Below, one piece after another: positions 25,651-36,800 of a stretch of 64,000 nucleotides of DNA. Position 1 is the first letter of the stretch. Every line of letters starts with the position of its first letter. The notes beneath the pieces were generated by a model. That model saw nothing but the letters and a program-made list of their open reading frames with translations, did no database searches and had not been told where the DNA came from. The translations under genes and the position numbers were made by a program. The stretch is from positions 62,001 through 126,000 of the forward strand of contig NZ_BAZX01000011.1 in assembly GCF_001310955.1 (NCBI RefSeq), given 5' to 3'. Source of the DNA: Marinifilum fragile JCM 15579. Lineage in GTDB: Bacteria > Bacteroidota > Bacteroidia > Bacteroidales > Marinifilaceae.

Positions 25651-27003
25651 ATGGATGTATTGGTTAAAATAGGACAGTTTTTATTGAGTTTGTCTATTCT
25701 TGTGGTTTTACACGAGTTAGGACACTTTGTATTCGCAAAATTGTTCAAAACAAGGGTTGAGAAATTTTATATGTTTTTTAATCCTGGATTTTCACTTTTT
25801 AAATTTAAAAAAGGAGAGACAGAATATGGTATTGGTTGGATTCCTCTAGGGGGATACGTTAAAATTTCCGGAATGATTGATGAGTCGATGGATAAGGAAC
25901 AAATGGCATTGCCTCCAAAACCATATGAATTTAGATCAAAACCAGCTTGGCAACGTTTATTGATAATGATTGGTGGAGTACTGGTAAATTTCATTTTGGC
26001 ATTTGTAATCTACACCGCTGTTTTATTTGCTTGGGGAGAACAATATCTACCAGCTGAAAATGCAAAGTACGGAATTGTTTGTGATTCATTATCTGAAAGT
26101 ATAGGCTTGAAGGATGGAGACATTATTGTTGCTCTGGATAATCAAAAAGTAGAGCGATTTTCTCAAATCATGCCAGAGATTATTCTTAATCGTCCTTCAT
26201 CAATTCAGGTGATTCGCGATGGGGCAAATCTGGATGTTGCAATTCCAACATCATATATTCCAGCCTTAATTGAACGAAGCAGTAAAAAGTTTGGTGTTGA
26301 TCCAACGATTAGTTTGCGTTATCCATTTCACCCAATGAAAGTTGGAAAAGTAGCTAAAGATTCACCGGCTAAATTGGCTGGCTTGCAGAAAGAAGATGAG
26401 ATCGTAAGTGTAAATGGAGTTGATTTTACCTATTTCGATGAATACAAAGAATATCTAACTACCCAGGCAGGCAAAGAGATTAATGTTTTAATTTCAAGAA
26501 ACAATCAGGAATTAAATTTAAAATTAACTACAACTGATAAAGGTTTAATAGGTTTTCAACCTTTGTTAGATCTTAGTGGATTTAAGTATGAGGCTGTAGA
26601 ATATACATTTGCACAAGCTGTTCCTGCTGGTATTGGAAAAGGATTTAAAAAACTGAATGATTACCTAAAACAGTTTGGTTTAATCTTCGATAAAGATATC
26701 AAGGGATACAAGTCAATTGGAGGATTTGGTACCATTGGAAGCATTTTCCCATCTGTTTGGGATTGGCATGCTTTCTGGGAATTAACTGCATTTCTTTCTA
26801 TAATTTTGGCTATTATGAATATTTTACCAATCCCAGCATTAGATGGTGGGCATGTGTTATTCTTGATGTATGAGATAATTACAGGAAGAAAGCCAGGCGA
26901 TAAGTTTATGGAGTATGCTCAGGTTGCAGGAATGGTTTTATTATTTGGCTTACTTATTTTCGCAAATGCCAATGATGTGGTGAAATGGGTATCCAATTGG
27001 TAA
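25651..27003 (+). CDS. rseP: Site-2 protease RseP (intramembrane zinc metalloprotease)
   Basis: 450 residues. The first span carries the zinc motif VVLHELGHFVFAK (HExxH). GGYVKISGM follows, then two PDZ regions (SESIGLKDGDIIVALDN at about 150; DSPAKLAGLQKEDEIVSVNG at about 240). The last spans carry NILPIPALDGGHVLF with the third zinc ligand (LDG). It cleaves membrane-embedded substrates such as anti-sigma factors and signal-peptide remnants in the inner membrane. It lies 131 bp after dxr. Confidence 0.97.
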   Translation: MDVLVKIGQFLLSLSILVVLHELGHFVFAKLFKTRVEKFYMFFNPGFSLFKFKKGETEYGIGWIPLGGYVKISGMIDESMDKEQMALPPKPYEFRSKPAWQRLLIMIGGVLVNFILAFVIYTAVLFAWGEQYLPAENAKYGIVCDSLSESIGLKDGDIIVALDNQKVERFSQIMPEIILNRPSSIQVIRDGANLDVAIPTSYIPALIERSSKKFGVDPTISLRYPFHPMKVGKVAKDSPAKLAGLQKEDEIVSVNGVDFTYFDEYKEYLTTQAGKEINVLISRNNQELNLKLTTTDKGLIGFQPLLDLSGFKYEAVEYTFAQAVPAGIGKGFKKLNDYLKQFGLIFDKDIKGYKSIGGFGTIGSIFPSVWDWHAFWELTAFLSIILAIMNILPIPALDGGHVLFLMYEIITGRKPGDKFMEYAQVAGMVLLFGLLIFANANDVVKWVSNW

Positions 27004-27056
27004 TTATTACATTAAAAATACTATATTAGCACTGTAAATACTAAAACTCAACTGAT

Positions 27057-27257
27057 ATGAATCTTTTTGTAATAGCGGGAATGATTGGTCCTTGGCAAAT
27101 CGTAATAATTGTATTTGTAATCGTACTTCTTTTTGGAGGGAAAAAAATCCCAGAATTAATGAAGGGACTTGGTCAAGGAATGAAAGAATTTAAAAAGGCT
27201 ACAGATCAAGACCAAGATAAGGACAATAACAAAGATAAAGAGTCGTTGGAAAAATAA
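27057..27257 (+). CDS. tatA: Twin-arginine translocase subunit TatA/E
   Basis: 66 residues: a short periplasmic N-terminus, one span (GPWQIVIIVFVIVLLFGG), the family motif FGGKKIPELMKGLGQGMKEFKKA with amphipathic helix, then a charged tail rich in Asp and Lys. TatA oligomers form the conduit of the Tat pathway. No tatC lies here. It is followed by a strong terminator. Confidence 0.95.
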   Translation: MNLFVIAGMIGPWQIVIIVFVIVLLFGGKKIPELMKGLGQGMKEFKKATDQDQDKDNNKDKESLEK

Positions 27258-27260
27258 TTA

Positions 27261-27290
27261 AAAGGCAGGTAGTTCACCTGCCTTTTTTTA
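27261..27290 (+). terminator. Terminator after tatA
   Basis: AAAGGCAGGT / ACCTGCCTTT stem with loop AGTTC and a seven-T tail. Confidence 0.9.
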
Positions 27291-27423
27291 ATGTCGGAAT
27301 TTAATAAAATCACATCAACTAAAAAATTAGTTTAAAACTTGTAAAATCATTTGGATGCTACTTGTAAATTAATTATTTTCAATTCGAATTTAGAAATCCC
27401 TAAACCTTAAACTGCTCACTTGC

Positions 27424-28872
27424 ATGAAGAATTTCATACTTGTTTTGTTAATGTCTCTTTTAGGCAGTTCTGTTGTCCCTGCTCAATCTTTATTTAGTAT
27501 TCTACAAAAAGAGAAGCCAGAAAATTCAGAAGAAGTCAACCAAAGACTAATGCATTTTACTGATGAGATATTAAAAGAAACACTTCCAGAGAATGAAATT
27601 TTAGATGCGAACTATATTCCTGTTTTTTCAGATGAGATATACAAAGAACGAATGAAACGTTTAAATGATCTGACACCGATACAGTTGGATTATAAACCTG
27701 TTGTGCGCCGATTTATTGAAGCATATGCAGTTCGTCATCGCGAGAAAACAGGAAAAATAATTGAGCGCTCGGAATTGTACTTTCCAATTTTTGAAGAGTA
27801 TTTGGACAAATATGATTTGCCATTAGAACTCAAATACCTTTCGGTTATTGAATCGGCTTTGGACCCCAAAGCAAGATCTAGATCGGGGGCGATAGGCTTG
27901 TGGCAGTTTATGTACAATTCGTGTAAAATGTTTGATTTAAGGGTTACTTCTTATGTTGATGAAAGAATGGATCCTGAGAAGTCAACGGAGGCAGCTTGCA
28001 AGTATTTGCAGTATTTGCATAGAATTTTTGGAGATTGGCAATTGGCAATTGCTGCCTATAATGGTGGTCCAGGAGTGGTGCGTGAGGCAATTCAACGTTC
28101 TGGAGGTAAGACTGATTTTTGGGAAATATCGCCATATTTGCCACAACAAACCCGAAACTATGTGCCTATTTTTATTGCTGCAAATTATATTTTGAATTAT
28201 AGCAGAGAACACAATATAGTTGCGACGCCAAATCAATATCCTTATTTCCGTGTAGCACCAGTTAATGTAAAGAAGAGTGTATCATTTAAGCATGCTGCAG
28301 CAGTACTTGGTGTTCCTGTTGAGGAGATTCAAAAATTAAACCCTATTTATAAAAAAGATATAATTCCTGCAGGTGAATTACCTGCTCAATTGGTTCTTCC
28401 GGTTGAGAAGATTGGTTTGTTTATTGACAATGAAGAAGAAATTTATTCAATGAAGGATGAACCCAAGAAGTATCTTGAATTGCAAAAGGAGCTTTCTTCT
28501 ACCAAAGGAAAATATATGATATATCATGTTGTTAAAGCAGGAGAGTATTTTCATAAAATAGCTATGAATTATTCTTGCACCACACACAATATTATGGAGT
28601 GGAATAAAATGAAGAATCATGATATTTATATCGGTCAACAATTAAAAATTTGGGTAAAACCATCGGAGCAAATATCCCAAAAACCACAAAGGGATCCACT
28701 ATTGAAAAAGAGTAAATTTTTGCTTTATGAGGTACAAGAAGGAGATAGTTTGCAATCAATAGCCAATAGGTTCGAGGTAGAATCTGTTAAGGATTTGGTT
28801 AAGGTAAATAATATGAATCAATCTAATGTAGTAGAGCCAGGAATGGTATTAAAAATAGTTCAATACGAATAA
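27424..28872 (+). CDS. MltD-like lytic transglycosylase with LysM repeats
   Basis: 482 residues with a signal peptide (MKNFILVLLMSLLGSSVVPAQS). The SLT domain at about 115-240 has the catalytic Glu in YLSVIESALDPKARSRSGAIGLWQFM, then AACKYLQYLHRIFGDWQLAIAAYNGGPG. Two LysM modules sit in the C-terminal third (MIYHVVKAGEYFHKIAMNYSCTTHNIMEWN; YEVQEGDSLQSIANRFEVESVKDLVKVNN). It cleaves murein glycan strands, producing anhydro ends. DUF4837 follows 28 bp later. Confidence 0.95.
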   Translation: MKNFILVLLMSLLGSSVVPAQSLFSILQKEKPENSEEVNQRLMHFTDEILKETLPENEILDANYIPVFSDEIYKERMKRLNDLTPIQLDYKPVVRRFIEAYAVRHREKTGKIIERSELYFPIFEEYLDKYDLPLELKYLSVIESALDPKARSRSGAIGLWQFMYNSCKMFDLRVTSYVDERMDPEKSTEAACKYLQYLHRIFGDWQLAIAAYNGGPGVVREAIQRSGGKTDFWEISPYLPQQTRNYVPIFIAANYILNYSREHNIVATPNQYPYFRVAPVNVKKSVSFKHAAAVLGVPVEEIQKLNPIYKKDIIPAGELPAQLVLPVEKIGLFIDNEEEIYSMKDEPKKYLELQKELSSTKGKYMIYHVVKAGEYFHKIAMNYSCTTHNIMEWNKMKNHDIYIGQQLKIWVKPSEQISQKPQRDPLLKKSKFLLYEVQEGDSLQSIANRFEVESVKDLVKVNNMNQSNVVEPGMVLKIVQYE

Positions 28873-28900
28873 TAATTGAATTCCAAATAAACATCTAATT

Positions 28901-29896
28901 ATGAAAAAGATAATAAATATAACGCTTCTTTGTGCGCTCGTTATTGTAAGTGCAGTATCTTGTAAGAAGACAACAAAAGGATTAAGACCAGTTGTAACGG
29001 GAGGTTCGGGTGAGGTTTTAGTTTTGATTAACAACGCATTGTGGGATAGTTCAGTGGGTGATACTCTAAGATCTGTTCTTAATGACACTCAATTGGGATT
29101 GCCACAAGATGAACCTGTTCTAGATATTATCCATATTAATCATAATGCTTTCAGTAGTATGTTTAAAACTCACCGTAGTATCTTAGATCTTAGAGTTTCT
29201 GCCAAAGTGGAAAAAAACAACCTTGCTGTTAAGGATGAACTATATGCCAAGACTCAATCATTCATGAAAATTGAAGCAAAAGACAATCAGTCAATGATTG
29301 AGTTGTTACAAAAGAACAGAAATAAAATTGTAGCTTATTTTCTTTTAGGTGAGAGAAATAGAAAAATCAAAACATTTAGAAGAAATGTAGTACAGGAAAT
29401 TTTCGAGAAATTAAAATCAAAGTATCAATTTACACTTTCGTTTCCTGCTGGTTATGAAATTAATAAAGATGAGCCTGATTTTTTATGGATAAGCAATGAA
29501 ACTCCAACAACCAGTCAGGGAATGTTTATCTATTCTTATGACTATCTTACAGAGGATTTGTTTTCAAAAGATCAGATCATTAAGAGAAGAAACAACTTAT
29601 TAAAAAAATATGTTCCAGGGCCTACAGAAGGAAGTTATATGGGAACAGAAATGTCGTATCCAATTATTTCCAGACAATTTGATTTTGAAGGGAACTACGC
29701 CTATGAAACTCGTGGGCTTTGGAAAGTGGAGAATGATTTTATGGGTGGACCATTTGTGAGTGTAACCTTTCTAGATGAGAAAAATAATAGAGTGATCTGT
29801 TTGGATTCTTACGTTTATTATCCTAACAACAATAAGCGTGAGATGTTGCGTGAGTTGGAAGCAATTATGTATTCATACCAAAACATTAATAAATAA
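28901..29896 (+). CDS. DUF4837 family lipoprotein
   Basis: 331 residues. MKKIINITLLCALVIVSAVSC is a lipoprotein signal (Cys21, then KKTTKG). The mature protein (VVTGGSGEVLVLINNALWDSSVGDTLRSVL...; LRVSAKVEKNNLAVKDELYAKTQSFMKI; C-terminal YVYYPNNNKREMLRELEAIMYSY) matches DUF4837, widespread in Bacteroidota and often next to a lytic transglycosylase or aminopeptidase gene. Function unknown. A three-base gap to the next gene suggests coupling. Confidence 0.9.
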   Translation: MKKIINITLLCALVIVSAVSCKKTTKGLRPVVTGGSGEVLVLINNALWDSSVGDTLRSVLNDTQLGLPQDEPVLDIIHINHNAFSSMFKTHRSILDLRVSAKVEKNNLAVKDELYAKTQSFMKIEAKDNQSMIELLQKNRNKIVAYFLLGERNRKIKTFRRNVVQEIFEKLKSKYQFTLSFPAGYEINKDEPDFLWISNETPTTSQGMFIYSYDYLTEDLFSKDQIIKRRNNLLKKYVPGPTEGSYMGTEMSYPIISRQFDFEGNYAYETRGLWKVENDFMGGPFVSVTFLDEKNNRVICLDSYVYYPNNNKREMLRELEAIMYSYQNINK

Positions 29897-29899
29897 GAG

Positions 29900-30280
29900 A
29901 TGAATTTGCCTGATTATAAAAACTTAAGCATTGAAACTTATCGCAATCGCGAAGAAATAATAAGACAAGTTGCTGCGCAAATTGAGAAAGATTTTGCTCA
30001 GTTTGGTTTGGAAGTGCAGTTTTCGGGCGAAGTGGATTATGCATATGAGGAATTGTTTTCTCAATTAAAGGAACATCTAATTTGGCTTTTGGATCGAGAT
30101 TATCATCGATTGGTTTTATTACTTTATCAGATTGATTTAAGTGAAAAGCAAATTATGCAAGCTGAGGCTCAATATTCAGATGTGCCAAAATCAGATTTAC
30201 TTGCCGAACTGGTTATTCTTCGAGAGTTGAAAAAAGTTCTGATTAGAAATTACTTTAAAGAGAATCCAGATAAATTATAA
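29900..30280 (+). CDS. Small conserved hypothetical protein
   Basis: 126 residues, acidic and mostly helical, with no signal or span. Recognisable features are only LREIL-type helices (HLIWLLDRDYHRLVLLLYQIDLSEKQIMQA and LAELVILRELKKVLIRNYF). It starts three bases after the DUF4837 stop and is followed by a terminator. The family was not recognised. A housekeeping role is suggested only by the company of envelope genes. Confidence 0.75.
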   Translation: MNLPDYKNLSIETYRNREEIIRQVAAQIEKDFAQFGLEVQFSGEVDYAYEELFSQLKEHLIWLLDRDYHRLVLLLYQIDLSEKQIMQAEAQYSDVPKSDLLAELVILRELKKVLIRNYFKENPDKL

Positions 30281-30283
30281 ATG

Positions 30284-30314
30284 GAAACCGTAGCTTCAGA
30301 GCTACGGTTTTTCT
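30284..30314 (+). terminator. Terminator of the MltD-DUF4837-hypothetical operon
   Basis: AAACCGTAGC / GCTACGGTTT (30285-30294, 30301-30310) followed by TTC and TTTT. Confidence 0.85.
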
Positions 30315-30412
30315 TTTGGATAGATTTGAAGCAAAGAAAAGATTTTTAGTATTTTTACTTAACTTCAAAATTGGTTTTGATACAAAAAACTTTTCATATT
30401 AAACAGTAATAC

Positions 30413-31852
30413 ATGAACATAGATTTACATACAACGAATATTTCAGTAGAAACAAAGAATGTGTTCTACTTGACAAGCCTTAAAAATTATAAAAATCTTC
30501 CTCTTGCCGAAAATGAAATTCAGTATCTTATTCAGCAGGTTGAGAATGAAGATTTATTAATAGAAATCAATCAATATACAAGAAAAATTTTTGTACATGT
30601 AAGTGCAACAGAAGAGCTGATGTACAAAGATTATGAGAAAATGAGAAAGCTTGGCAACTCTCTTCATTCAAAAATTCAGGAAAGTAAAATTTCAGAACTT
30701 GTGGTTGTTGATTACTCTTTGAACAAAGAAGTAATTTTACCAATACTTGAAGGATTGTCTTTAAGCAATTATCAATTTATCAAGTATCTAAAGGATCCTA
30801 AAAAAATAAAGCATTGTCTTACTGAAGTTCATGTTCAGAGTGATGTGCTGGATGAAAAAGACATTGAAGAGCTGCAAGCAGTATGTGAAGCAGTAAAACA
30901 TGCACGTAATCTGGTAAATGAACCTTTAAGTTATCTAACTGCTCAAAAATTGAGCGAGGAGATCAAGAGAATGGCTGATGAATCAGGTTTTTGTGTGGAA
31001 GTTTTTGAAAAGACTAAAATTCAAAGCCTAAAAATGGGAGGTCTTTTGGCTGTAAATAAGGGAAGCGTTGATGAACCAACTTTTTCGATTTTGGAATGGA
31101 AACCTGAAAATGCCAAGAATGCAAATCCGGTAATTTTTGTTGGAAAAGGAATAGTTTACGATACAGGAGGTTTGAGTTTGAAGCCAACCAAAGACAGCAT
31201 GGATTTAATGAAATCGGACATGGGAGGAGCGGCTTCGGTGGCTGGGGTTTTATATGCAATTGCAAAAGCAAAACTTCCTGTTCATGTAATTGGTTTAATT
31301 CCTGCTACAGATAACCGTCCGGGAGGAAATGCTTATGCTCCAGGCGATATTATTAAAATGCATAATGGGCTAAGTGTAGAGGTGTTGAATACCGATGCAG
31401 AAGGAAGATTAATTCTTGCCGATGCTTTAAGTTATGCAAAAAAATATGATCCGGAATTTGTAGTTGATTTGGCAACTTTAACAGGAGCTGCTGCAGTTGC
31501 AATTGGCAAATATGGTGTTGTTGCCATGGGGAATGAAGAAAGTGCTGACAGGATGGAAGAGCTAAAAACTTCAGGAAACAAAACTTACGAAAGAGTGGTG
31601 GAGTTTCCATTTTGGGAAGAATACGGAGAATTAATAAAATCAGACATTGCAGATTTAAAAAATATTGGTGGTCGCGATGGAGGAGCAATAACCGCAGGAA
31701 AATTTCTGGAACACTTTACGGACTATCCTTGGGTTCATATCGATATTGCAGGTCCTGCATTCCTTGGTGCAACTGACAATTACCGAGGAAAAGGAGGCAC
31801 AGGGGTTGGTGTGCGTTTGTTGTACGATTTTATAAAAAATTACCAATCATAA
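30413..31852 (+). CDS. pepA: Leucyl aminopeptidase (M17)
   Basis: 479 residues. The N-terminal macro-like domain is divergent. The C-terminal catalytic domain has VGKGIVYDTGGLSLKPTKDSMDLMKSDMGGAASV (active-site Lys and metal ligands) and EVLNTDAEGRLILADAL (metal ligands and catalytic Arg). It removes N-terminal residues from peptides in the cytoplasm as a hexameric two-zinc or Mn enzyme. With the DPP7-type enzyme it completes a dipeptide-to-amino-acid route (inference). Confidence 0.96.
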   Translation: MNIDLHTTNISVETKNVFYLTSLKNYKNLPLAENEIQYLIQQVENEDLLIEINQYTRKIFVHVSATEELMYKDYEKMRKLGNSLHSKIQESKISELVVVDYSLNKEVILPILEGLSLSNYQFIKYLKDPKKIKHCLTEVHVQSDVLDEKDIEELQAVCEAVKHARNLVNEPLSYLTAQKLSEEIKRMADESGFCVEVFEKTKIQSLKMGGLLAVNKGSVDEPTFSILEWKPENAKNANPVIFVGKGIVYDTGGLSLKPTKDSMDLMKSDMGGAASVAGVLYAIAKAKLPVHVIGLIPATDNRPGGNAYAPGDIIKMHNGLSVEVLNTDAEGRLILADALSYAKKYDPEFVVDLATLTGAAAVAIGKYGVVAMGNEESADRMEELKTSGNKTYERVVEFPFWEEYGELIKSDIADLKNIGGRDGGAITAGKFLEHFTDYPWVHIDIAGPAFLGATDNYRGKGGTGVGVRLLYDFIKNYQS

Positions 31853-31892
31853 GGAATCATTAAAAAGATAGTTAGGATTAAGGGATTCTTTC

Positions 31893-31900
31893 TATTTTTG
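31893..31900 (+). promoter_or_regulatory. Possible -7 box (TATTTTTG) upstream of pdxA
   Basis: Matches TAnnTTTG; the -33 element is poor. It lies 132 bp before the pdxA start. Confidence 0.3.
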
Positions 31901-32031
31901 TAGTTGCAAGCTAAGTTTTCATTTGGGATACAATATCTTGCATTTATGAACTGAATAAGTTCTAATACCGTTTGGGATGTGATAAACTTGATTTTCACAA
32001 GTAGCACATACCAAACTAAATATCTTAACTC

Positions 32032-33089
32032 ATGAAGAATACCAAAATAAAGGTCGGAATAACTCACGGTGATATTAATGGAATTGGTTACGAAGTAATC
32101 ATTAAAACCTTAATGGATAATAGATTGTTGGAACTTTGTACTCCAATTATCTATGCTCGCCAAAAGTTGCAGCTTATCATCGTAAAGCACTAAACATCGA
32201 TAATTTTAGCTTGAATAATATTAAAGAGGCAAATGAGGCTCAGCCAAAGCGTGCGAATATTATTAATTGTGTGGATGAGAATATTAAAGTAGAGCTTGGA
32301 AAATCTACAAGTGCTGCTGGAACGTCTGCTTTTCAAGCATTGGAATCTGCTGTTGCAGATTTAAAAAAAGGAGCAATTGATGTTTTAATTACTGCACCAA
32401 TAAACAAAAAGAACATTCAGTCAAAAGATTTTGAGTTTCCTGGACATACAGAATATTTGGAAGCGAAATTGGAGTCGGGAAAATCATTAATGTTATTGCT
32501 AAGTGGTAAACTTAGAGTTGGAGTAGTTGCCGGTCATGTGCCAATTTCAAAAGTTCCTGAAAAAATTACCAAAGAGGCAATTCTAGAAAAGTTAGAAATT
32601 TTGAATGCATCATTGCTAAAAGATTTTGGAATTCAAAAACCTAAAATAGCTGTACTAAGTTTAAATCCACATGCTGGAGATAATGGATTAATTGGTACAG
32701 AAGAACAAGATGTTATTATTCCTGCTCTGGATACAGCAAGAGAGAAGGGAATTATGGCCTTAGGACCATTCCCTGCGGATGGCTTTTTTGGTTCGGATGA
32801 TTGTACAAAATTCGATGCGATTTTGGCAATGTATCATGATCAGGGCTTAGCTCCATTTAAAGCATTGGCTTTTGATTCAGGAGTAAACTTTACGGCAGGG
32901 CTTTCGGAAGTAAGAACTTCACCAGCTCACGGAACTGCTTATTCTATAGCTGGAACAAATGTTGCTTCGGAAGTTTCTTTCCGCGAGGCATTGTATTTGG
33001 CATTGGATGTATACAAAAACAGACGCATGTATGAGGAAATAAGTAAAGACCCTCTTAAGCCTGCTGAAAATATGAAAAACGTACAATAA
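32032..33089 (+). CDS. pdxA: 4-hydroxythreonine-4-phosphate dehydrogenase, frameshifted
   Basis: The start is ATG 32032 (MKNTKIKVGITHGDINGIGYEVIIKTL). The frame runs to PIIYA and then breaks; the continuation SPKVAAYHRKALNI is in the next frame. Adding one G at 32155 (TATGGCTCG instead of TATGCTCG) gives YGSPKVAAYHRK, the family sequence, and a 352-residue protein. Later motifs are intact: the metal-site segment EFPGHTEYLEAK, SLNPHAGDNGLIGTEE and YHDQGLAPFKALAFDSGVNFTAG. The enzyme acts in pyridoxal phosphate synthesis. Sequencing error is the likely cause of the break. Confidence 0.92.
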
Positions 33090-33108
33090 AGAATTAACAA
33101 AATTATAA

Positions 33109-33145
33109 TGAGAGCGGTTAAGTGTTAATCGCTCTTTCTTTTTTT
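33109..33145 (+). terminator. Terminator after pdxA
   Basis: GAGCGGTTAA / TTAATCGCTC stem with loop GTG (centred near 33122), followed by a T-rich run. Confidence 0.75.
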
Positions 33146-33232
33146 GTTAAAAGCCTATCTTTCATTATTAAAATTGCATAATTTTGCATATTTTAAAAAC
33201 CTTAAATTCCAGAATAATCTAATTCTTAATTT

Positions 33233-33814
33233 ATGTTTGAGTACATTAAAGGTGAACTCGCCGACTTAACACCAACATCAGCTATTATAGAAAATAATGG
33301 CATTGGATATTTTATTCATATTTCATTAAATACATACAGCCAGTTATCTGGGCATAAAACGGTTCAATTGTATCTTCATCAGGTGGTTCGTGAGGATGCT
33401 CATATGTTATACGGTTTTATAGACACCAGGGAAAGAGAAATTTTTCGTCATTTAATTTCTGTGTCTGGAGTAGGTGTAAATACTGCCAGGGTGATGCTTT
33501 CATCCTTAAGTCCTGTCGAAATTCAAACTGCAATCTTGTCGAATAATGCCAAAACTTTGCAAGGAGTAAAAGGTATTGGAGCAAAATCTGCTCAACGAAT
33601 TATTATTGAGCTAAAGGATAAACTAGGTAAAGAATCGGAGATATTAGAAATTTCACTTCCTCAAGACAATACGAACAAAGAAGAAGCGTTATCTGCTTTA
33701 GTGATGTTGGGTTTTGCAAAGAATGCTGCATATAAAGTGGTTGATAAAATCTATACTGCTAATCCAACTTCAAGTGTTGAGGATTTAATAAAATTAGCTC
33801 TGAAACAATTGTAA
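33233..33814 (+). CDS. ruvA: Holliday junction branch migration protein RuvA
   Basis: 193 residues. Domain I is an OB fold (MFEYIKGELADLTPTSAIIENNGIGYFIHISLNTYSQL). Domain II has two helix-hairpin-helix motifs (FRHLISVSGVGVNTARVMLSSL; LQGVKGIGAKSAQRIIIELKDKL). Domain III, which binds RuvB, is at the C-terminus (EALSALVMLGFAKNAAYKVVDKI). It holds four-way junctions for RuvB. It sits 46 bp before sprA; the ruvA-sprA-gcvH order is typical in Bacteroidota. Confidence 0.97.
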   Translation: MFEYIKGELADLTPTSAIIENNGIGYFIHISLNTYSQLSGHKTVQLYLHQVVREDAHMLYGFIDTREREIFRHLISVSGVGVNTARVMLSSLSPVEIQTAILSNNAKTLQGVKGIGAKSAQRIIIELKDKLGKESEILEISLPQDNTNKEEALSALVMLGFAKNAAYKVVDKIYTANPTSSVEDLIKLALKQL

Positions 33815-33859
33815 ACTAAGAACGTATTTGCTTTACTAACCTAAGGAAATCTAACTTAA

Positions 33860-36800
33860 TTGAAAAAACTATTAAAATATAGCCTAAGTCTCTGTTTGGT
33901 AATATTTTGTTTTGTAATAAAGAGTAATCAACCAGTTAATGCATATCAGGTTGATTCTGAATTTTGTGCATTTCAACAGCAAGACACAATCCTGCGTTCA
34001 GGAAATAAAAATAAAAGGATTATAAATTCAAGATCACCTTTTATTAAGGATAATCCAAACGCAAAGAATGATTCTCTTCGTTATCCGTTTGATGATGAAA
34101 ATGATAATCTTGAATATGATTCGCAACTGCAATCGCCATTGTATTTAAAGGATCCGAATAACATTAAAACTTCTATCAAGTACGATCCTGAAACTGGCAA
34201 TTACATTTTGGTAAAAACCATTGGTGATATGAATTACCGTCGTGCAATTACCATGACAGCCGAAGAATATGAACAATATGTTGCAGAAAATTCCATTCGC
34301 GATTATTGGATGCAAAGAAGCAGAAACGAAGGTGCAGGAGGGAATAATGAATTGGTTCCTGATATGAATTTTGGTGGACAGTTTATTGATAAGATTTTCG
34401 GAAGCAATACAATAAAAATTAAACCTCAAGGATCGGCAGAGTTAACGTTTGGAATCAGTACTACCAATGTTGAAAATCCAACTTTACCGGAAAATTTGAG
34501 AAAGACAACCAGTTTTGACTTTGATGAAAAAATCCAAATGAACGTTACAGGTACAGTTGGAGAGAAGTTAAAGATGGATGTGAACTACAACACTGAGGCT
34601 ACTTTTGATTTCGAAAACCAGATGCGTTTGGAATATACTGGTGATGAAGACGAAATTATCAAAAAGGTAGAAGCAGGTAATGTTTCCATGCCTATTTCAA
34701 ATACATTGATTACAGGTGGTCAGAATTTATTTGGAGTAAAAACTCAAATGCAATTTGGAAAATTAGGCGTTACTTCTGTTTTTTCTCAACAAAAAGGTGA
34801 AACTGCTGTTGTTAATCTGGAAAATGGTGCGCAAAAAAATGAGTTTGAGATCTCAGTTGATCAATACGAAGCGAACCGTCACTTTTTCTTGTCAAAGTAT
34901 TTTTACGATACCTACAATAAAGCATTGGAGAATTTACCTGTTATCAATTCGGCAGTGTCGATTAATAAGGTTGAAGTGTGGGTAACCAATAAAAGTTCTA
35001 ATTTTCAGGATTCTAGAAATGTTGTTGCTTTTGTGGATATTGGTGAAAGTGCTGCAAATATTAGCAACACACTCTTTTCCCAAACAGGAACAGGAGTTTT
35101 ACCAGATAACGACCTAAATAATGCATATCAGCAAATGACTGAGACCTACTCTGGCATTAGAGATATCAATCAGGTAACAGGAACGCTGGGACCTTTGGCA
35201 CCTGGATTTACAAATGGTACAGACTATGAGAAAATAGAAAATGCGCGTAAACTTTCGCCTTCGGAATATACAATTAATGAGAAGTTGGGGTATATATCGC
35301 TAAACCAAGCTCTAAATGCTGATGAAATTTTGGCAGTTGCTTATGAATATACCCACCGAGGACAAGTTTACCGGGTTGGTGAATTTACCGCAGACGGAGT
35401 TAGTGCTCCGCAAACTTTGGTAATGAAACTTTTGAAAGGGACCAACCTTAGTCCTAATATGCCAACTTGGAAGCTGATGATGAAGAATATCTATAACATT
35501 GGCGCTTACCAGGTGAATCAGGAAGATTTTGTTTTGAACATCATGTTTCAGAACGATCAGGCAGGAACAAAAGTGAATTATTTGCCCGAAGGAGATATCA
35601 AAAATGAGATTTTGCTGAAAGTTATGAATTTGGACAGGTTGAATTCCCAACTAGACCCTGGTTCTGATGGGATGTTCGATTATATTAATGGTATTACTAT
35701 TTACAGTAATAATGGTAGAGTTATATTTCCAATTATTGAACCATTTGGATCTTATTTAAGAGAGAAGATTGGGAATGATGCTATTGCAGATAAATATGTG
35801 TTTGAAGACCTGTATAAATTAACACAAAATGAAGCCCAGCAGATAGCAGAAAAGAATAAATACTCTTTAAAGGGTAGTTACAAATCGTCCTCGAGTTCTG
35901 AAATTTCATTGAATGCATTAAATGTTCAACCAGGATCGGTAAGGGTAAAGGCAGGTGGAAGAGAACTAATTGAAAATATTGATTATACAGTTGATTATAC
36001 CTTAGGTCGAGTAAAAATTATCAACCAAAGTTTATTGGAGTCAAACACTCCAATTAGTATAGAATCGGAAAACAATTCACTGTTTAATATTCAAACCAAA
36101 ACACTTCTTGGTGTTCAAATGGATTATCAGGTCAATGATAATTTTAATCTTGGAGCCACGGTAATGCACTTGTCCGAACAGCCTTTAACTCAGAAGGTGA
36201 ATATTGGTGATGAACCAATATCAAATACCATTTGGGGATTAAATGGAAGTTATCAAACAGAATCGATGTTTTTAACCAGAATGATTGATAAGCTTCCATT
36301 TATTGAGACAAAAGAACCATCGAAAATCTCGGTTGAAGGTGAATTTGCACAATTAAGACCAGGACACAACAAATCAATTGGTAGTTCAGGTACTGCATAC
36401 ATTGATGATTTTGAAGGAACTCAGACTTCTATAGATATGAAGAGCTTGAGTTCTTGGGTATTGGCCAGTACACCGCAAAACAATGAGGAGCTTTTCAAAG
36501 AAGGAAATTTAAATCAAGATTTGGCATATGGATTTAACCGTGCAAAATTGGCATGGTATATTATTGACCCCTTATTTTTAAGAAATAATTCGGCTACACC
36601 GGGACACATAAAGGCGGATAAAGAACAGCAATCGAATCACTTTGTTCGTGAGATTTTCGAAGAAGAAATTTGGCCGAATAAAGAAAGAGCATCTGGTGTA
36701 CCAACCAATATATCGGTGCTAAACCTTGCTTATTACCCTGATGAAAAAGGACCATATAACTACGATGTAGATGGACAAGCTGGAATTTCACAGGGGATGA

